Assembly (NCBI RefSeq): GCF_026652115.1
Contig: NZ_JAPPSQ010000009.1
Coordinates: 124,001-188,000 of the forward strand
DNA length: 64,000 nt
Direction of reading: 5' to 3'
Origin: Algoriphagus sp. PAP.12
GTDB lineage: Bacteria; Bacteroidota; Bacteroidia; Cytophagales; Cyclobacteriaceae
Shown here: positions 34,873-45,385 of the stretch, piece by piece
Numbering within the stretch: the stretch's first letter is position 1
How the letters are laid out: each line of letters starts with the position of its first letter
Position numbers and translations under genes: made by a program
Notes under the pieces: model-generated
Seen by the model: only the letters and a program-made list of their open reading frames with translations
The model's database searches: none
Told to the model about the DNA's origin: nothing

Positions 34873-37304
34873 TCACTTTTCAATGTAACAACTGGGTTGA
34901 TTCTTGCGGATTTGATCGCATGGAAGCTGACAGTCAACAAGGCCATCCCTAGGGCCAATGCTCCTGAAATCGCAAATACCTGCCAGCCAATATCAATTTT
35001 ATATTCATAGTCCTTTAGCCAGTTTTCCATAAAGTAATAAGCCAATGGACAAGCGATCACCAGTGAACCAAAAATCAGCAAAAGAAACTTCTGGGTAAGC
35101 ATCCCAAAAATCCCTTCCATGGAAGCTCCCAGTACTTTTCGGATACTAACTTCCTTGCTTCTTTGCTCCACCATAAAAGCAGAAAGTGCAAATAGTCCTA
35201 AGCATGCTACCAAGATTGCCAATACGGCAAAACTGGTAAAGATCAACTTCACCCTACTGACATTGTCATACATCTGAGCAAATGAATCATCCATAAATGC
35301 ATAACGGAAAGGAAGATTGGGAACAAATTGATTCCATTTGCCCTCAAGCTCTGCAAGCAATGCCGGCATATCTGCCGTTTCTGTTTTAACAGAAAATATG
35401 GTATTGCTTTTACCTAAAAAGAAGGCCAAAGGCTCAATCCTTTGCTTCATATTATCAAAGCGAAAATCCTTCACCACTCCAATAACCTCACTTAATTGAC
35501 CATAGCGAGAAATACGCTTTCCAATTGGGTCTGTCAGATTTAATTCCTTGACCATCTGCTCATTGATGATGGCAGCACTCTTGTCCGATTCAAGATCTTT
35601 ATCAAAATTTCTTCCGGCTAACAATTCAATTCCCAGAGTGGAAAGGTAATCCTCATCTATTTGCCAAGCCTGAGCTCCAACAGTCACATCAATGTTTTCT
35701 TTTCCTTCGTTGACAAATGAATTTCCATTTCTCTTGGTATTTTCCAATGGCAAATAATCACTGATTGACACCGAAGAAACCCCTTGAATTCGGCCTAGTT
35801 CCTCTTTGAATAACTCATCCTTATCTCCCAGCATATTGGTTCCATACAGTTGAATCACTTGCTCTTTTTCAAACCCAATTTTGGAAGTTAGGATGAAATT
35901 CAGCTGCTCATTGATGATCAATGTCCCAATGATCAGGATAATAGAAACTGTGAATTGGAAGACTACCAAACTGCTCTGAAGTCCTCCTGATTTGCTACCT
36001 AGTCTCAATTTTCCTTTGAGTACTTTAATTGGTGAAAAACCCGAAAGGTAGATAGCTGGATAAAAACCGGCCATTGCTCCAACCAAAAGTGATGAAGCCA
36101 AAAGAATGGGAATAAATAGAGGCTGTCTCCAAGGCAAAGTCAGCTCTACTCCCGACATTTGGTTGAAAAATGGCAAAAACAATTCGGCCAAGACAATCCC
36201 TACCATAAATGCGATAATCGAAATCAACATCGATTCGGTCAAAAACTGGGAAATCAGACTTCCTCTTCCGGATCCAACTACTTTCCTTAATCCAACTTCC
36301 TTTGCTCGATTCGCTGATCTTGCTGTAGATAAATTGATGAAATTGATGGAGGCCAAAAAGAGGATAAACAAGGCCACAGTTCCAAAAACCCAAATGATTT
36401 TGATATCACTTCGAAAGCTTGCTTCATCTTCAATAGATGTCGAATGCAAATGGATATCAGTCATTGGCTGCAGATACATGCTGTACAATTGTTCAAAATT
36501 TTCCGGAAGTGCTCTTCCTTGGGCCACAAATGCAGGTAAAATGTATTTATTGATGACCGTGGATCCCAACGTTTTCCCGAAGACTTCCGCCTCTACATCT
36601 GGTCTCAATGTCACATAGGTTTTATAGTTATTTTGAGTCCATCGATCTTGCTCACCAGGCTCAAATTCTATCCCTGTTAAAGTCAGAAAGTAATCGTAAT
36701 CCAAATGGGAATTGGTCGGAAAATCTCGCATCACTCCGCTTATTTTGCGAGGATCTTCTCTGTTTCCATTTAGATAAATCACATGACCAACAGGATTTTG
36801 ATCTTTAAAAAACCTCTCAGCAACCGACTCTGAAATGACAATGGTATTAGGATCTAAAAGAGCTTTTTTCGCATCTCCATAAACCATAGGAATATTGAAA
36901 ATATCCAAAATAGACTGATCTACATAGGCAAATTTTTCCTCATGATGCTGCATGGGGTCATCGTCAAATTGGATTTCATTGGAGCCTGAACCATAGAAAA
37001 GTTCATTGTCCATTAATCGACCCGATTGCTCAATTTCATCAAAATCTGAATTGATTGTTCGAGCCATATTTGCCGAGAAATGTACACTTCTCTCAGTTCC
37101 TTGCTCAAAATCAAACTGCCGCACTACTCGGTAAATATTTTCAGAGTTTGGAACAAAACTGTCATAGCTTGTTTCATGAATGATATAGACCGAAATCAAA
37201 AGGCAAGCAGCAATGCCTATCCCCAATCCGGCAATATTAATGATTGAAAACCCTCTTGCTTTCAACAGGCTTCTCCAAGCTATTTTAAGGTAGTTTTTCC
37301 ACAT
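34869..37304 (-). CDS. MacB/FtsX-type ABC permease, array member 9 of 15
   Basis: 811 residues. MWKNYLKIAWRSLLKARGFS; FtsX motifs NRAKEVGLRKVVGS and QRSKEVSIRKVLGA; ends NPVVTLKSE. It belongs to the canonical long group: MTDIHLHSTSIEDE before the third helix, and GVVKDFRFDNM in the second periplasmic domain. The first periplasmic domain includes an unusual QFDDDPMQHHEEK stretch absent from the others. It lies 132 nt downstream of member 8 with AT-rich and heptamer repeats between. Confidence 0.92.
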   Translation of the reverse strand: MWKNYLKIAWRSLLKARGFSIINIAGLGIGIAACLLISVYIIHETSYDSFVPNSENIYRVVRQFDFEQGTERSVHFSANMARTINSDFDEIEQSGRLMDNELFYGSGSNEIQFDDDPMQHHEEKFAYVDQSILDIFNIPMVYGDAKKALLDPNTIVISESVAERFFKDQNPVGHVIYLNGNREDPRKISGVMRDFPTNSHLDYDYFLTLTGIEFEPGEQDRWTQNNYKTYVTLRPDVEAEVFGKTLGSTVINKYILPAFVAQGRALPENFEQLYSMYLQPMTDIHLHSTSIEDEASFRSDIKIIWVFGTVALFILFLASINFINLSTARSANRAKEVGLRKVVGSGRGSLISQFLTESMLISIIAFMVGIVLAELFLPFFNQMSGVELTLPWRQPLFIPILLASSLLVGAMAGFYPAIYLSGFSPIKVLKGKLRLGSKSGGLQSSLVVFQFTVSIILIIGTLIINEQLNFILTSKIGFEKEQVIQLYGTNMLGDKDELFKEELGRIQGVSSVSISDYLPLENTKRNGNSFVNEGKENIDVTVGAQAWQIDEDYLSTLGIELLAGRNFDKDLESDKSAAIINEQMVKELNLTDPIGKRISRYGQLSEVIGVVKDFRFDNMKQRIEPLAFFLGKSNTIFSVKTETADMPALLAELEGKWNQFVPNLPFRYAFMDDSFAQMYDNVSRVKLIFTSFAVLAILVACLGLFALSAFMVEQRSKEVSIRKVLGASMEGIFGMLTQKFLLLIFGSLVIACPLAYYFMENWLKDYEYKIDIGWQVFAISGALALGMALLTVSFHAIKSARINPVVTLKSE

Positions 37305-37309
37305 GCTTT

Positions 37310-37432
37310 TCTAAATTGAAATATTCCAAAATTTGAAAATTGAAAAATTGACTTCAATTGCTCTCCAATCTCTATTCACTTTTCTCTTGATTCTGGATTC
37401 TTGATACTAAAATCTAGCTACTAGATACTTTC
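37310..37432 (-). repeat. AT-rich cassette plus AAGARYC heptamer run
   Basis: 37310-37352 carries the TTGAAATATT/TTGAAAATTGAAAAATTG cassette next to the start of permease 9. 37358-37432 carries degenerate heptamers next to the stop of permease 8. Together they fill the whole gap. Confidence 0.55.
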
Positions 37433-37436
37433 AAAT

Positions 37437-39854
37437 TCACTCGCTTTTCAAACTCTTCACTGGATTCATAGAAGCTGCTTTGATGGATTGGAAACTGATC
37501 GTTACTATAGCGACAACCACAGCCAATATTCCCGCGATTAAGAATACCCACCAGTGAACTTGCGACTGATAGGCAAAACCTTCTAGCCATTTATTCATGG
37601 CATACCAAGCGACTGGAGTTGCGATCACGATTGCCACCAATACCAGTTTGATAAAATCCTTTGAAAGCAAGGCTACTATGCTTCCGGTATTTGCTCCTAA
37701 TACTTTTCTGACTCCAATCTCTTTGGTTCTTTGTTCAGCCGTATAGGTCGCCAAGCCCAAAAGTCCCAAACAAGCGATGAAAATGGCCAATACCGAGAAA
37801 GTGGTAAAGATTTTCCTGAACCTGAAATCCGATTCATATTGAGCATTGAAATCCTCATCCAAAAAGCTATAAATGAAAGGTCTTTGTGGCACCAATTCTT
37901 TCCAGACACTCTCAATTTCCGCCAAAGTCCGAGGAAGGTTTTCAGTTTTCACTTTGACACTCATATATCGGCTAGCAAAAGCTGCAAATGGCAAAGTCAA
38001 CGGTTCAACCGCTTCATGAAGGGAGGTGTAATTGAAATCTTTCACCACCCCAATGACAGTTCCTGATCTCCCCCATTGATCGAATTTCTTACCGATAATT
38101 TCTTCCGGATTCGAATAGCCATATTGTCTTGCAGCGGATTCATTTAACACCATCGCGGATGTTGAATCTGAAGGATAATCTCTTGAATAGGACCTACCTG
38201 CTGCCAATTCCAATCCAAAATGATCAATAAAATCAACCCCCACTTGAAATATGGGTTGGACTTGGAGAACCATTTCTCCATCCGGGTTTTCAATATGGGT
38301 ACCGGCATTTGGATAATGACTTCCTGGAACACTTCTGGAAAATGCCACCGAAAGGATGTCAGATTTAGATTCCAACTCACTCTTCAAGGAAGAGGAAACG
38401 TTGGTCACACTCCCATCATAATTAAAATCAGCGATGACCATTTGCTCCTTGTCAAATCCCATATCCTTATTGAGCAAAAGGTTCATTTGATTATAGACAA
38501 TGATAGTCCCGGCAATCAGAGCAATGGAAAGGCTAAATTGAAATACAACCAATCCTTTTCTGAGGTTTACTCCTTTTTGGTCTGATTTATTGATCCCTTT
38601 GAGGATTGCAACTGGTCTAAATGAGGATAGAACCAAGGCTGGATACGATCCTGCCAAAAGTCCAACAAGAATAATTAAGCTTATGATAAATGGAAGTGTT
38701 TGCCAATTAATGACACTTTGCAAGGCAAATATTTTTCCCGTCAAATCATTCATCAATGGCAATGCAATTGCCATCAAAACCACTGCAACTGCCGCAGAAA
38801 GCAAAACAATAATCAATGACTCACCAAGAAACTGATATATCAGACTTTTTCGATCAGCACCAATAGATTTTCTGATTCCCACTTCTTTGGCTCTTTCCAA
38901 AGACCTAGCGGTGGACAGATTCATAAAATTGATGATGGCAATGGATAAAATGAATAGACCAATCACCGAAAACACATAAATATTAGAAAGGGAACCTAAT
39001 TCTCCAGGCTGTCTTCCTGCTACAGAATGCAAGTAGACATCATTCAAGGATTCGATCGCAACAGCATAATTTTCACCATTTTCATCCCCAGCCCTTCTTT
39101 TGACAAAATCAGGAAGTTTTGCCTCAAAGGCAGCCCGATCAAATTGATCATTGACCAAGAAATAAGTATAAGTATCCACATATCCCCAAGATTCAAACAC
39201 ATCAGGTCTGGATTGAATATTCGTGATACGCGACAATAAAACCTCGAATTTGAAATGGGAATTGGAGGGCAAATCTTCCACTACACCGGTCACAGTGTAA
39301 TCTCCACCATTCGCTCTGCCTGCCACATCTGATCCTTTCATGGTTTTTCCCAAAGCAGGTTGATCACCAAAATACTTTTTGGCTGCACTTTCTGTCAAAA
39401 CCACACTGTAGGGAGCCACTAATGCTGTTTTTGGATTTCCTTCAATCAAGTCCCAGCTAAATACATCAAAAACTGTGGAGTCCATAAACAAAATCCCATC
39501 CTCTTGCTGAGTAACATCGCCAACTGTAAACAAGATATCTGCTCTACCAGAGAACTGGACAACTTTCTCAATCTCAGGAAAATCAAGCTGTAGCGCAGGC
39601 CCAACGGGAGCATTTCCCCAAACCCAAAAAGAAGAATAATCCGGATTTTGCCCCTCTATCGATTCTCCATCAATCACTCGATAGATTCTATCCTTGTTGA
39701 CATGGTATTGATCATAGGAAAGCTCATCCTGAACGAACATGAAAATCAAAACACAACAAGTCATTCCTATCCCTAGGCCCACTATGTTGATGATAGAATA
39801 AACCTTCTTTTTCAAAAGATTTCTCCAGGCGATTTTAAAGTAGTTCTTCAGCAT
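37437..39854 (-). CDS. MacB/FtsX-type ABC permease, array member 8 of 15
   Basis: 805 residues. MLKNYFKIAWRNLLKKKVYS; FtsX motifs ERAKEVGIRKSIGA and QRTKEIGVRKVLGA; ends NPVKSLKSE, the most typical tail of the set. Motif LNDVYLHSVAGRQPGE replaces DIHLxS, and GVVKDFNYTSLHE is present. It is the first gene of a four-permease operon (members 8-11) because a sigma-54-like module lies upstream (39977-40080). The leader of about 120 nt includes heptamer and TTGGAAGG repeats. Confidence 0.93.
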   Translation of the reverse strand: MLKNYFKIAWRNLLKKKVYSIINIVGLGIGMTCCVLIFMFVQDELSYDQYHVNKDRIYRVIDGESIEGQNPDYSSFWVWGNAPVGPALQLDFPEIEKVVQFSGRADILFTVGDVTQQEDGILFMDSTVFDVFSWDLIEGNPKTALVAPYSVVLTESAAKKYFGDQPALGKTMKGSDVAGRANGGDYTVTGVVEDLPSNSHFKFEVLLSRITNIQSRPDVFESWGYVDTYTYFLVNDQFDRAAFEAKLPDFVKRRAGDENGENYAVAIESLNDVYLHSVAGRQPGELGSLSNIYVFSVIGLFILSIAIINFMNLSTARSLERAKEVGIRKSIGADRKSLIYQFLGESLIIVLLSAAVAVVLMAIALPLMNDLTGKIFALQSVINWQTLPFIISLIILVGLLAGSYPALVLSSFRPVAILKGINKSDQKGVNLRKGLVVFQFSLSIALIAGTIIVYNQMNLLLNKDMGFDKEQMVIADFNYDGSVTNVSSSLKSELESKSDILSVAFSRSVPGSHYPNAGTHIENPDGEMVLQVQPIFQVGVDFIDHFGLELAAGRSYSRDYPSDSTSAMVLNESAARQYGYSNPEEIIGKKFDQWGRSGTVIGVVKDFNYTSLHEAVEPLTLPFAAFASRYMSVKVKTENLPRTLAEIESVWKELVPQRPFIYSFLDEDFNAQYESDFRFRKIFTTFSVLAIFIACLGLLGLATYTAEQRTKEIGVRKVLGANTGSIVALLSKDFIKLVLVAIVIATPVAWYAMNKWLEGFAYQSQVHWWVFLIAGILAVVVAIVTISFQSIKAASMNPVKSLKSE

Positions 39855-40173
39855 GGTTTTTTATGTTCAAAAATTGGAAGGTTCGAAGGTTCCAAAGGTT
39901 TTAAAGTTCTTACCTATGATGTTTAGTCTTGGATCTCGGTTCTTGATACTTGCTACTGATTATCCACTTCAACTATTTCCACTTTTGTGCCATGATGAAT
40001 AGGTCAAAAGAGCCAAAAAACCACCATTTTCAACAAAAACACCTATTTCCTCGGACAATAATGTTCGCTCACGGTCGAAAGGAAAGTATGAAGGTGGGAA
40101 GGTTGGGAAGTTCGAAGGTTTTCATATTCTATCTCCAATCTACCGATTCTAGGTTCTTTGCTCTCGACTCTAA
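39855..40173 (-). repeat. 319-bp repeat-rich intergenic region
   Basis: No gene. From the permease 8 start outward: TTGGAAGGTTCGAAGGTT cassette (39868-39905), heptamer run (39914-39960), the sigma-54-like module (39977-40080), a second TTGGAAGG-type cassette (about 40085-40123), and a second heptamer run (40122-40170) touching the stop of permease 7. The duplicated order of cassette then heptamers suggests the promoter module was inserted into, or duplicated with, this unit. Confidence 0.6.
39977..40080 (-). promoter_or_regulatory. Sigma-54-like promoter module for permeases 8-11
   Basis: -24/-12 element TGGCACAAAAGTGGAA at 39992-39977. Half-sites on the plus strand are CGGACA (40052), TGTTCG (40062), CGGTCG (40072). 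The site centre is 77.5 nt upstream of the -24 T. No clear hairpin lies between in this copy. Confidence 0.58.
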
Positions 40174-42630
40174 TTATTCACTTTTCAAACTATCGACAGG
40201 ATTCATTAATGCCGCCCGGACACTTCTCAAGCTGATCGTTGCAAATGCTATCGCTATTGCAATCAAAGAAGCCAATGCAAAAACCCACCAGCTAATTTCC
40301 ACATGATAGGCAAAGTCGGCTAGCCATAAATCCATCAAATATTTTCCTAGTGGGATAGCGATCACCAAGGAAATGACAATCAATTTGATAAAGTCTTTAG
40401 CCAATAGACCGACCACTTGATTTACAGTGGCTCCCAAAACTTTACGAACTCCTATCTCTTTGACTCTTTGCTCAGCTGTGAATGTAACCAATCCAAATAA
40501 TCCCAAGCAGGCTACAAAAATGGTCATCAGAGCCAATACCATCAGAAATGAACCCATTTTGGCCTCTTGGATATAGGTTTCATTATACAATTCATCCAAA
40601 AAGGCATAGTGAAAAGCTTCCCCGATATCGAAGCCATTCCATGTAGTCTCTATATCCTGCAAAAGCGGCTGCAATTCAGCCCTATCCACTTTCAAAATCA
40701 AACTATAATACGGATTGTACACCATCATCAAAGGCTTAATGGGTTCACGAAGGGACTTTGCCACAAAGTCTTTCACTACACCTATGACTTGGACATCTTC
40801 TCTCCCTCCTTGATTGTCCGTCATGATTTCAAAAACAGCCCCAACAGGATCTTCTGTAATTCCCAATTCCTTGACCGCAGTCTCATTTAGAATAATATTA
40901 TTCTTTTCATTTCCTCTACCTGAAGAGAAATTCCTCCCAGAAATCAATTCCATTCCCAGTGTGGAAATATATGCTTCATCTATTCCATACTGCATCATTC
41001 TGGTGGTCTGGGTAGGATCGTCCTTGGATACCAGGTTTTGGACGTTGGTATCTGTAGGTCCTGAAGGGATAAAAGCCGAATTGGTCAAATGACTGATTCG
41101 AGGGTCAGAGCGAAGTTCATTCATAAATACCTCCAAATGCTCACCAAGAAGACCCGCATCCCGAAGCACCACCAACTGTTCTCTATCATATCCAATGTCT
41201 TTGTCCTGAATAAATTTCATTTGCTGGGAAACCACCAAAGTGGCGATGATCAATGCTACTGAAACAGCAAATTGAAAAACCACCAAACCGCTTCTGAAAG
41301 AGCTTTTATTCGACCCAAAAGCTCTTTTTCTCAGTGATTCAATTGGTTTAAAACTTGATAAGAAAAATGCCGGATAACCACCCGCCATTAGCGTAACCAG
41401 GAGAATCAACAATCCAATAATCCCTAGAAACAAGGGATCCAATAATGACAAAACGGTTAAACTTTTATCTGAAAAATCATTAAAGAAAGGAACTGCAATA
41501 CTAGCCATAACAAATGCTAAAATCATGGCTAAGCAGATCGCCAAGAAGGACTCAGATAAAAACTGATAAATCAACTGTTGCTTATCAGAACCCATTACTT
41601 TTCTCACCCCAATTTCCTTCAGTCTTTGAGAAGCCCCTGCAGTGGACAGGTTCATAAAATTGATACAGGCGATGAGCAACATAAAAGCTGCGATGGCACA
41701 ATAGATCATTACAGTTTGCATGTCTCCACCTGCCTGGAAATCTCCATGCCCATTATACTTAGAATTCAAGTGGATATCTTTCAGATTCTGTAGTTTGAGG
41801 TAAACGAAATTTCCCTTTGCAAAAAATTCATCAAAACTCATTCCCATACCCTGTTGCATTTGCCCTTCCATGTATTTTCTGGAAATAGCAAGCAGGTTTT
41901 CATCAATTTGATCTGCTTTGATTGCTTCATTCAAGCGCACATAGGTAACATAGCTTCCTGATAGCCAGCTTTGATTTTTGGAATCAGGACTACCAAGCAT
42001 TGAAATAAACATATCAAAGTGAAAGTGGGAATTGGAAGGAATATCTTGAATTACTCCTGTCACCAAATATTCCCCAGATAAATTATTGTATTCCATATGG
42101 TGATATCCTATATCCTCCAATTGGATCACTTGATTGATTGGGTCACTTTCTCCAAAAAGTGCTTTGGCCTGCTCCTCTGTCAAAACAATAGAATTCGGTG
42201 TATTCAAAGCAGTAGCAGAATTGCCTTTGACAAAAGGAAGAGAGAAAACCTGAAAGAAATTAGGATCAACTATCGCTGTGGTTCCTTTCCGGATCACTTG
42301 GTTATCTAGGTTAATTTTGGTTTCAGAACTCAGTTTGATGACTCTTGTGGCATCTTCCACCCCGGAAACCTCTTCTTTCAAAGTCGTGGCTAGAGGTGCC
42401 ATGACGCTTGCCTCATCCAATAGTTCGTTACCAATTTTTGCCTCAAGATTTACTCTAAAAATCCGATCCGAGTCTTCATAGAACCTGTCATAGCTAAACT
42501 CTTCTATCACGTACAGGCTAATTACCAAGCAGGTAGCTAATCCGAGAGAAAGTCCCAAAATGTTGATTAGAGAAACCAGTTTATTCTTTTTTAGATTTCT
42601 CCAGGCGATTTTTATATAAGTTTTCAGCAT
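40174..42630 (-). CDS. MacB/FtsX-type ABC permease, array member 7 of 15
   Basis: 818 residues, the longest copy. MLKTYIKIAWRNLKKNKLVS; FtsX motifs QRLKEIGVRKVMGS and QRVKEIGVRKVLGA; ends NPVDSLKSE. The canonical LKDIHLNSKYNGHGDF is followed by GGDMQTVMIY rather than the YVY of its relatives. A Met/Gln-rich stretch (YMEGQMQQGMGMSFDEF) in the first periplasmic domain is peculiar to it. GVVKDFVAKSLREP is present. It is 127 nt after member 6, probably the second and last gene of that operon. Confidence 0.92.
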   Translation of the reverse strand: MLKTYIKIAWRNLKKNKLVSLINILGLSLGLATCLVISLYVIEEFSYDRFYEDSDRIFRVNLEAKIGNELLDEASVMAPLATTLKEEVSGVEDATRVIKLSSETKINLDNQVIRKGTTAIVDPNFFQVFSLPFVKGNSATALNTPNSIVLTEEQAKALFGESDPINQVIQLEDIGYHHMEYNNLSGEYLVTGVIQDIPSNSHFHFDMFISMLGSPDSKNQSWLSGSYVTYVRLNEAIKADQIDENLLAISRKYMEGQMQQGMGMSFDEFFAKGNFVYLKLQNLKDIHLNSKYNGHGDFQAGGDMQTVMIYCAIAAFMLLIACINFMNLSTAGASQRLKEIGVRKVMGSDKQQLIYQFLSESFLAICLAMILAFVMASIAVPFFNDFSDKSLTVLSLLDPLFLGIIGLLILLVTLMAGGYPAFFLSSFKPIESLRKRAFGSNKSSFRSGLVVFQFAVSVALIIATLVVSQQMKFIQDKDIGYDREQLVVLRDAGLLGEHLEVFMNELRSDPRISHLTNSAFIPSGPTDTNVQNLVSKDDPTQTTRMMQYGIDEAYISTLGMELISGRNFSSGRGNEKNNIILNETAVKELGITEDPVGAVFEIMTDNQGGREDVQVIGVVKDFVAKSLREPIKPLMMVYNPYYSLILKVDRAELQPLLQDIETTWNGFDIGEAFHYAFLDELYNETYIQEAKMGSFLMVLALMTIFVACLGLFGLVTFTAEQRVKEIGVRKVLGATVNQVVGLLAKDFIKLIVISLVIAIPLGKYLMDLWLADFAYHVEISWWVFALASLIAIAIAFATISLRSVRAALMNPVDSLKSE

Positions 42631-42639
42631 GTTTTTCTT

Positions 42640-42756
42640 AATTGAAATATTTCAAAATTGGAAAATTGAAAAATTAGTCTCAGCTGCATTATTGCTCCAG
42701 TGAATCCTGATCCATATCTCTAATCTCTTTTCTTTTGGTTCTTGACACTTGATTCT
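42640..42756 (-). repeat. AT-rich cassette plus AAGARYC heptamer run
   Basis: 42640-42682 has TTGAAATATTTCAAAATTGG-type sequence next to the permease 7 start. 42714-42756 has heptamers (minus strand AGAATCAAGTGTCAAGAACC) next to the permease 6 stop. Confidence 0.55.
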
Positions 42757-42757
42757 C

Positions 42758-45184
42758 TTATTCATCTTTCAAACTTTGGATGGGTTCAGATCTGGTGCTT
42801 TGGTAGCTTTGGAAGAAAATCGTCAATCCAGCGATTACAAGACATGCCAAAACGGAAAGCAAAATCAAACCTATGCTGATTCCCGTTTTATAAGCATAAT
42901 CTGAAAGCCATTGATTGGTCAAATAGACAGCAACTGGAATCGCCAAAACGATGGCTATCAATACCAATTTCAAGAATGAGGAGGAAAGCATAATGAAAAT
43001 TTCGACTCCTGAGGCTCCAAATACTTTCCTTATACCAATCTCTTTGGTTCTCAGATGAGTAGTATAAGCTGTCAAGCCAAATAAGCCTAGACAGGCTATC
43101 AGGACGGATAAAAATGTCAAAACCTTGAGCAGATCAGCCATTTTCATCTCAGATTGATACATCCTTGAAAAATCCTGATCAAAAAAAGTGTAATTCATCG
43201 GTACTCTGGAGACAAATCCTTCCCAAGTTTTTTGGATATCCTCTATCCCTGCCTCCGAAGGATTTAAAGTCAACCTGATACTGATATAATCTCTGAGATA
43301 ATAATCATGCATGTACTCGATTACCAAAGGCTTGATTTCATTTCTATAGGACTCAAAGTTGAAATCTTCTACCATTCCGATTACTTCCAACTGTGCCTCA
43401 TCATTTTCACCTTGATTGCGAACTACTATTTGTCCAATCGGATCTTGAGCAATCCCAAGGTATGCAGCGGCCTTTTGATTAATGATTACTTTGCTTTGAT
43501 CCACGCCTTCTACCATGGAAAAGTTGCGCCCTTCCACCAATTCGAACTGATAGGCATCTAAATAGTCGGCATCAGCTTCATACCAGTTCATTCCATGTTC
43601 CAAATCCGAATCTCGAAGGTTGAATGAGCGCATTTGGAACTGGCCAGTCATGGGAATCCCTGTTGAAAAGCTCACAGAATTGATCTGAGACTGAGAAGAA
43701 AGCATGTTTTTAAACGCCTCTCTTTCTTCATTTTGAACTTCCCCGTCATTATGAATGATCAGCAGTTGTTCCTTGTTAAATCCAGGATTGGAGTTTTGGA
43801 TAAAAGACAATTGCCTCTGGACAAGCAAAGTGCAAATGATCAATGTCAAGGAGGTAGCAAACTGGAAAACCACCAGGGTATTTCGGAAAGTATGCGAGTT
43901 TTTACCAACTCCTATTTGTTGCTTGATCACCAGAAGTGGCTTGAAAGAAGAAAGGTAAAACGCAGGATAAGCCCCTGACAAAAAAGTCAAAACTACTATC
44001 AAAACTGGCACCACTGTCAAGATCAGTGGATTCTGGATCAGGTTAAACTGAAGTTCTTTTCCTGAAATCTGATTAAACAATCCATTGGATAACTGGACTA
44101 AAATCAAAGAAAAGACCATGGCTACCACTACGACCAAAAACGCTTCCGTCAAAAACTGAAAAACCAGCTGAGATTTTTGCGACCCCATTACTTTTCTAAC
44201 CCCAACTTCCATGCTTCTCAATCCAGCTTTCGCAGTTGCCAAATTCATGAAATTGATGCATGCCAAAAGCAATACAAAAAGGGCCACCAGAGAAAACATG
44301 TAAACATAACCCTCATATCCATTAGCTTCCATTTCCCGAAGCAGATGAGATTTCAAATGGATATCTTGAATGGGCATCAGTTGTAAGTTGAAGTCTGAAC
44401 CTTCCTCCTCACTTCCAAAGGCCGGAATCGCATAATTGGCAACGACCTGGTTTAATTTTTCTTGAACCTGTTCCTTTTTACCTTCAGGAAATTTCAGATA
44501 GGTATTCAAAATAGGCCAAGTCCAGGAATCCATTAAAAATATCTCATTGTACATCCCCGGTTCATAGACGAGCATGTCAAAATGCATATGTGACTGCGAA
44601 GGCAAATCTTCAAAGACCACTGCGATTTCCCTTGCTACCGGCTCATTGCTACCAATCATTAGAGCTTTCCCAATCAATTCCTGTGGGGCCACATCACCAA
44701 AATATTTTTGAGCCATTGAAGCCGAAATAGCTAAAAGATTGGGCTCTGAGAGTGCTTTTTCTTTACTTCCTGCCAAAACAGAAAGATCGAAGACATTGAA
44801 GAATCCAGGCTCAGCATAGAATACCTTTTCTTCTCTGAAAATTTGTTCCCTGTTTGGGCCTGTTGCAGGCTGGATCGTAAAATCATTCCATTTCAATATT
44901 CGTGTCATTGCCTCTACTTCAGGAATATCTTCTGAAACCCTTACTCCCAATGCAGGTGGAGCTGTCGCATAACTTGCGGTTTCAGCATTCCCCCAATTCG
45001 CACTGACCCTAAAAATCTGATCTGAATCCGGCAAAAAACGATCATAGCTCAACTCATCCTGAACAAACAAGAGAATGATCAAAAAGCTGCTCAAACCTAA
45101 ACTCAGCCCAAAAATGTTCAGTCCCGTATAGAGTTTATTTTTCTGAAGAGTTCTCCAAGCTATTTTCAGGTAGTTTTTAAGCAT
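42758..45184 (-). CDS. MacB/FtsX-type ABC permease, array member 6 of 15
   Basis: 808 residues. MLKNYLKIAWRTLQKNKLYT; first FtsX motif LRSMEVGVRKVMGS, where Met replaces the Lys of KEVG (shared only with member 5), second LRTKEIGIRKVFGA; tail EPIQSLKDE, where Glu replaces the Asn of NP. IQDIHLKSHLLREMEANGYE and GMVEDFNFESYRNE mark it as a close relative of members 5 and 4. It is preceded by a sigma-54-like module (45212-45313) and lies back to back with the bestrophin gene. Confidence 0.92.
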   Translation of the reverse strand: MLKNYLKIAWRTLQKNKLYTGLNIFGLSLGLSSFLIILLFVQDELSYDRFLPDSDQIFRVSANWGNAETASYATAPPALGVRVSEDIPEVEAMTRILKWNDFTIQPATGPNREQIFREEKVFYAEPGFFNVFDLSVLAGSKEKALSEPNLLAISASMAQKYFGDVAPQELIGKALMIGSNEPVAREIAVVFEDLPSQSHMHFDMLVYEPGMYNEIFLMDSWTWPILNTYLKFPEGKKEQVQEKLNQVVANYAIPAFGSEEEGSDFNLQLMPIQDIHLKSHLLREMEANGYEGYVYMFSLVALFVLLLACINFMNLATAKAGLRSMEVGVRKVMGSQKSQLVFQFLTEAFLVVVVAMVFSLILVQLSNGLFNQISGKELQFNLIQNPLILTVVPVLIVVLTFLSGAYPAFYLSSFKPLLVIKQQIGVGKNSHTFRNTLVVFQFATSLTLIICTLLVQRQLSFIQNSNPGFNKEQLLIIHNDGEVQNEEREAFKNMLSSQSQINSVSFSTGIPMTGQFQMRSFNLRDSDLEHGMNWYEADADYLDAYQFELVEGRNFSMVEGVDQSKVIINQKAAAYLGIAQDPIGQIVVRNQGENDEAQLEVIGMVEDFNFESYRNEIKPLVIEYMHDYYLRDYISIRLTLNPSEAGIEDIQKTWEGFVSRVPMNYTFFDQDFSRMYQSEMKMADLLKVLTFLSVLIACLGLFGLTAYTTHLRTKEIGIRKVFGASGVEIFIMLSSSFLKLVLIAIVLAIPVAVYLTNQWLSDYAYKTGISIGLILLSVLACLVIAGLTIFFQSYQSTRSEPIQSLKDE

Positions 45185-45211
45185 AATAGGTCAGGTTTGC
45201 GGAAAATATTA

Positions 45212-45313
45212 TCCTAGGATTATGCCAGTAAAAATGGCCGAATTAAGCACTCTAAGGCCATTTTCATAAATTCCTCCTATAAGATCCGAACAGTTTCGTC
45301 CGATTTCGAGCAA
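45212..45313 (-). promoter_or_regulatory. Sigma-54-like promoter module for permeases 6-7
   Basis: -24/-12 element TGGCATAATCCTAGGA at 45227-45212, 27 nt from the ATG of permease 6. Half-sites on the plus strand are CGAACA (45287), CGTCCG (45297), CGAGCA (45307). The centre is 77.5 nt upstream. A hairpin AAAATGGCC/GGCCATTTT (45231-45264) lies between, although no minus-strand gene ends here, suggesting the hairpin belongs to the module. Confidence 0.55.
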
Positions 45314-45385
45314 TGAAATTCCATAGCTCACATCCAATAGCAAAATCGGTTAAAAATCAGTAGTTTAAAGAAAAAATCATCACCT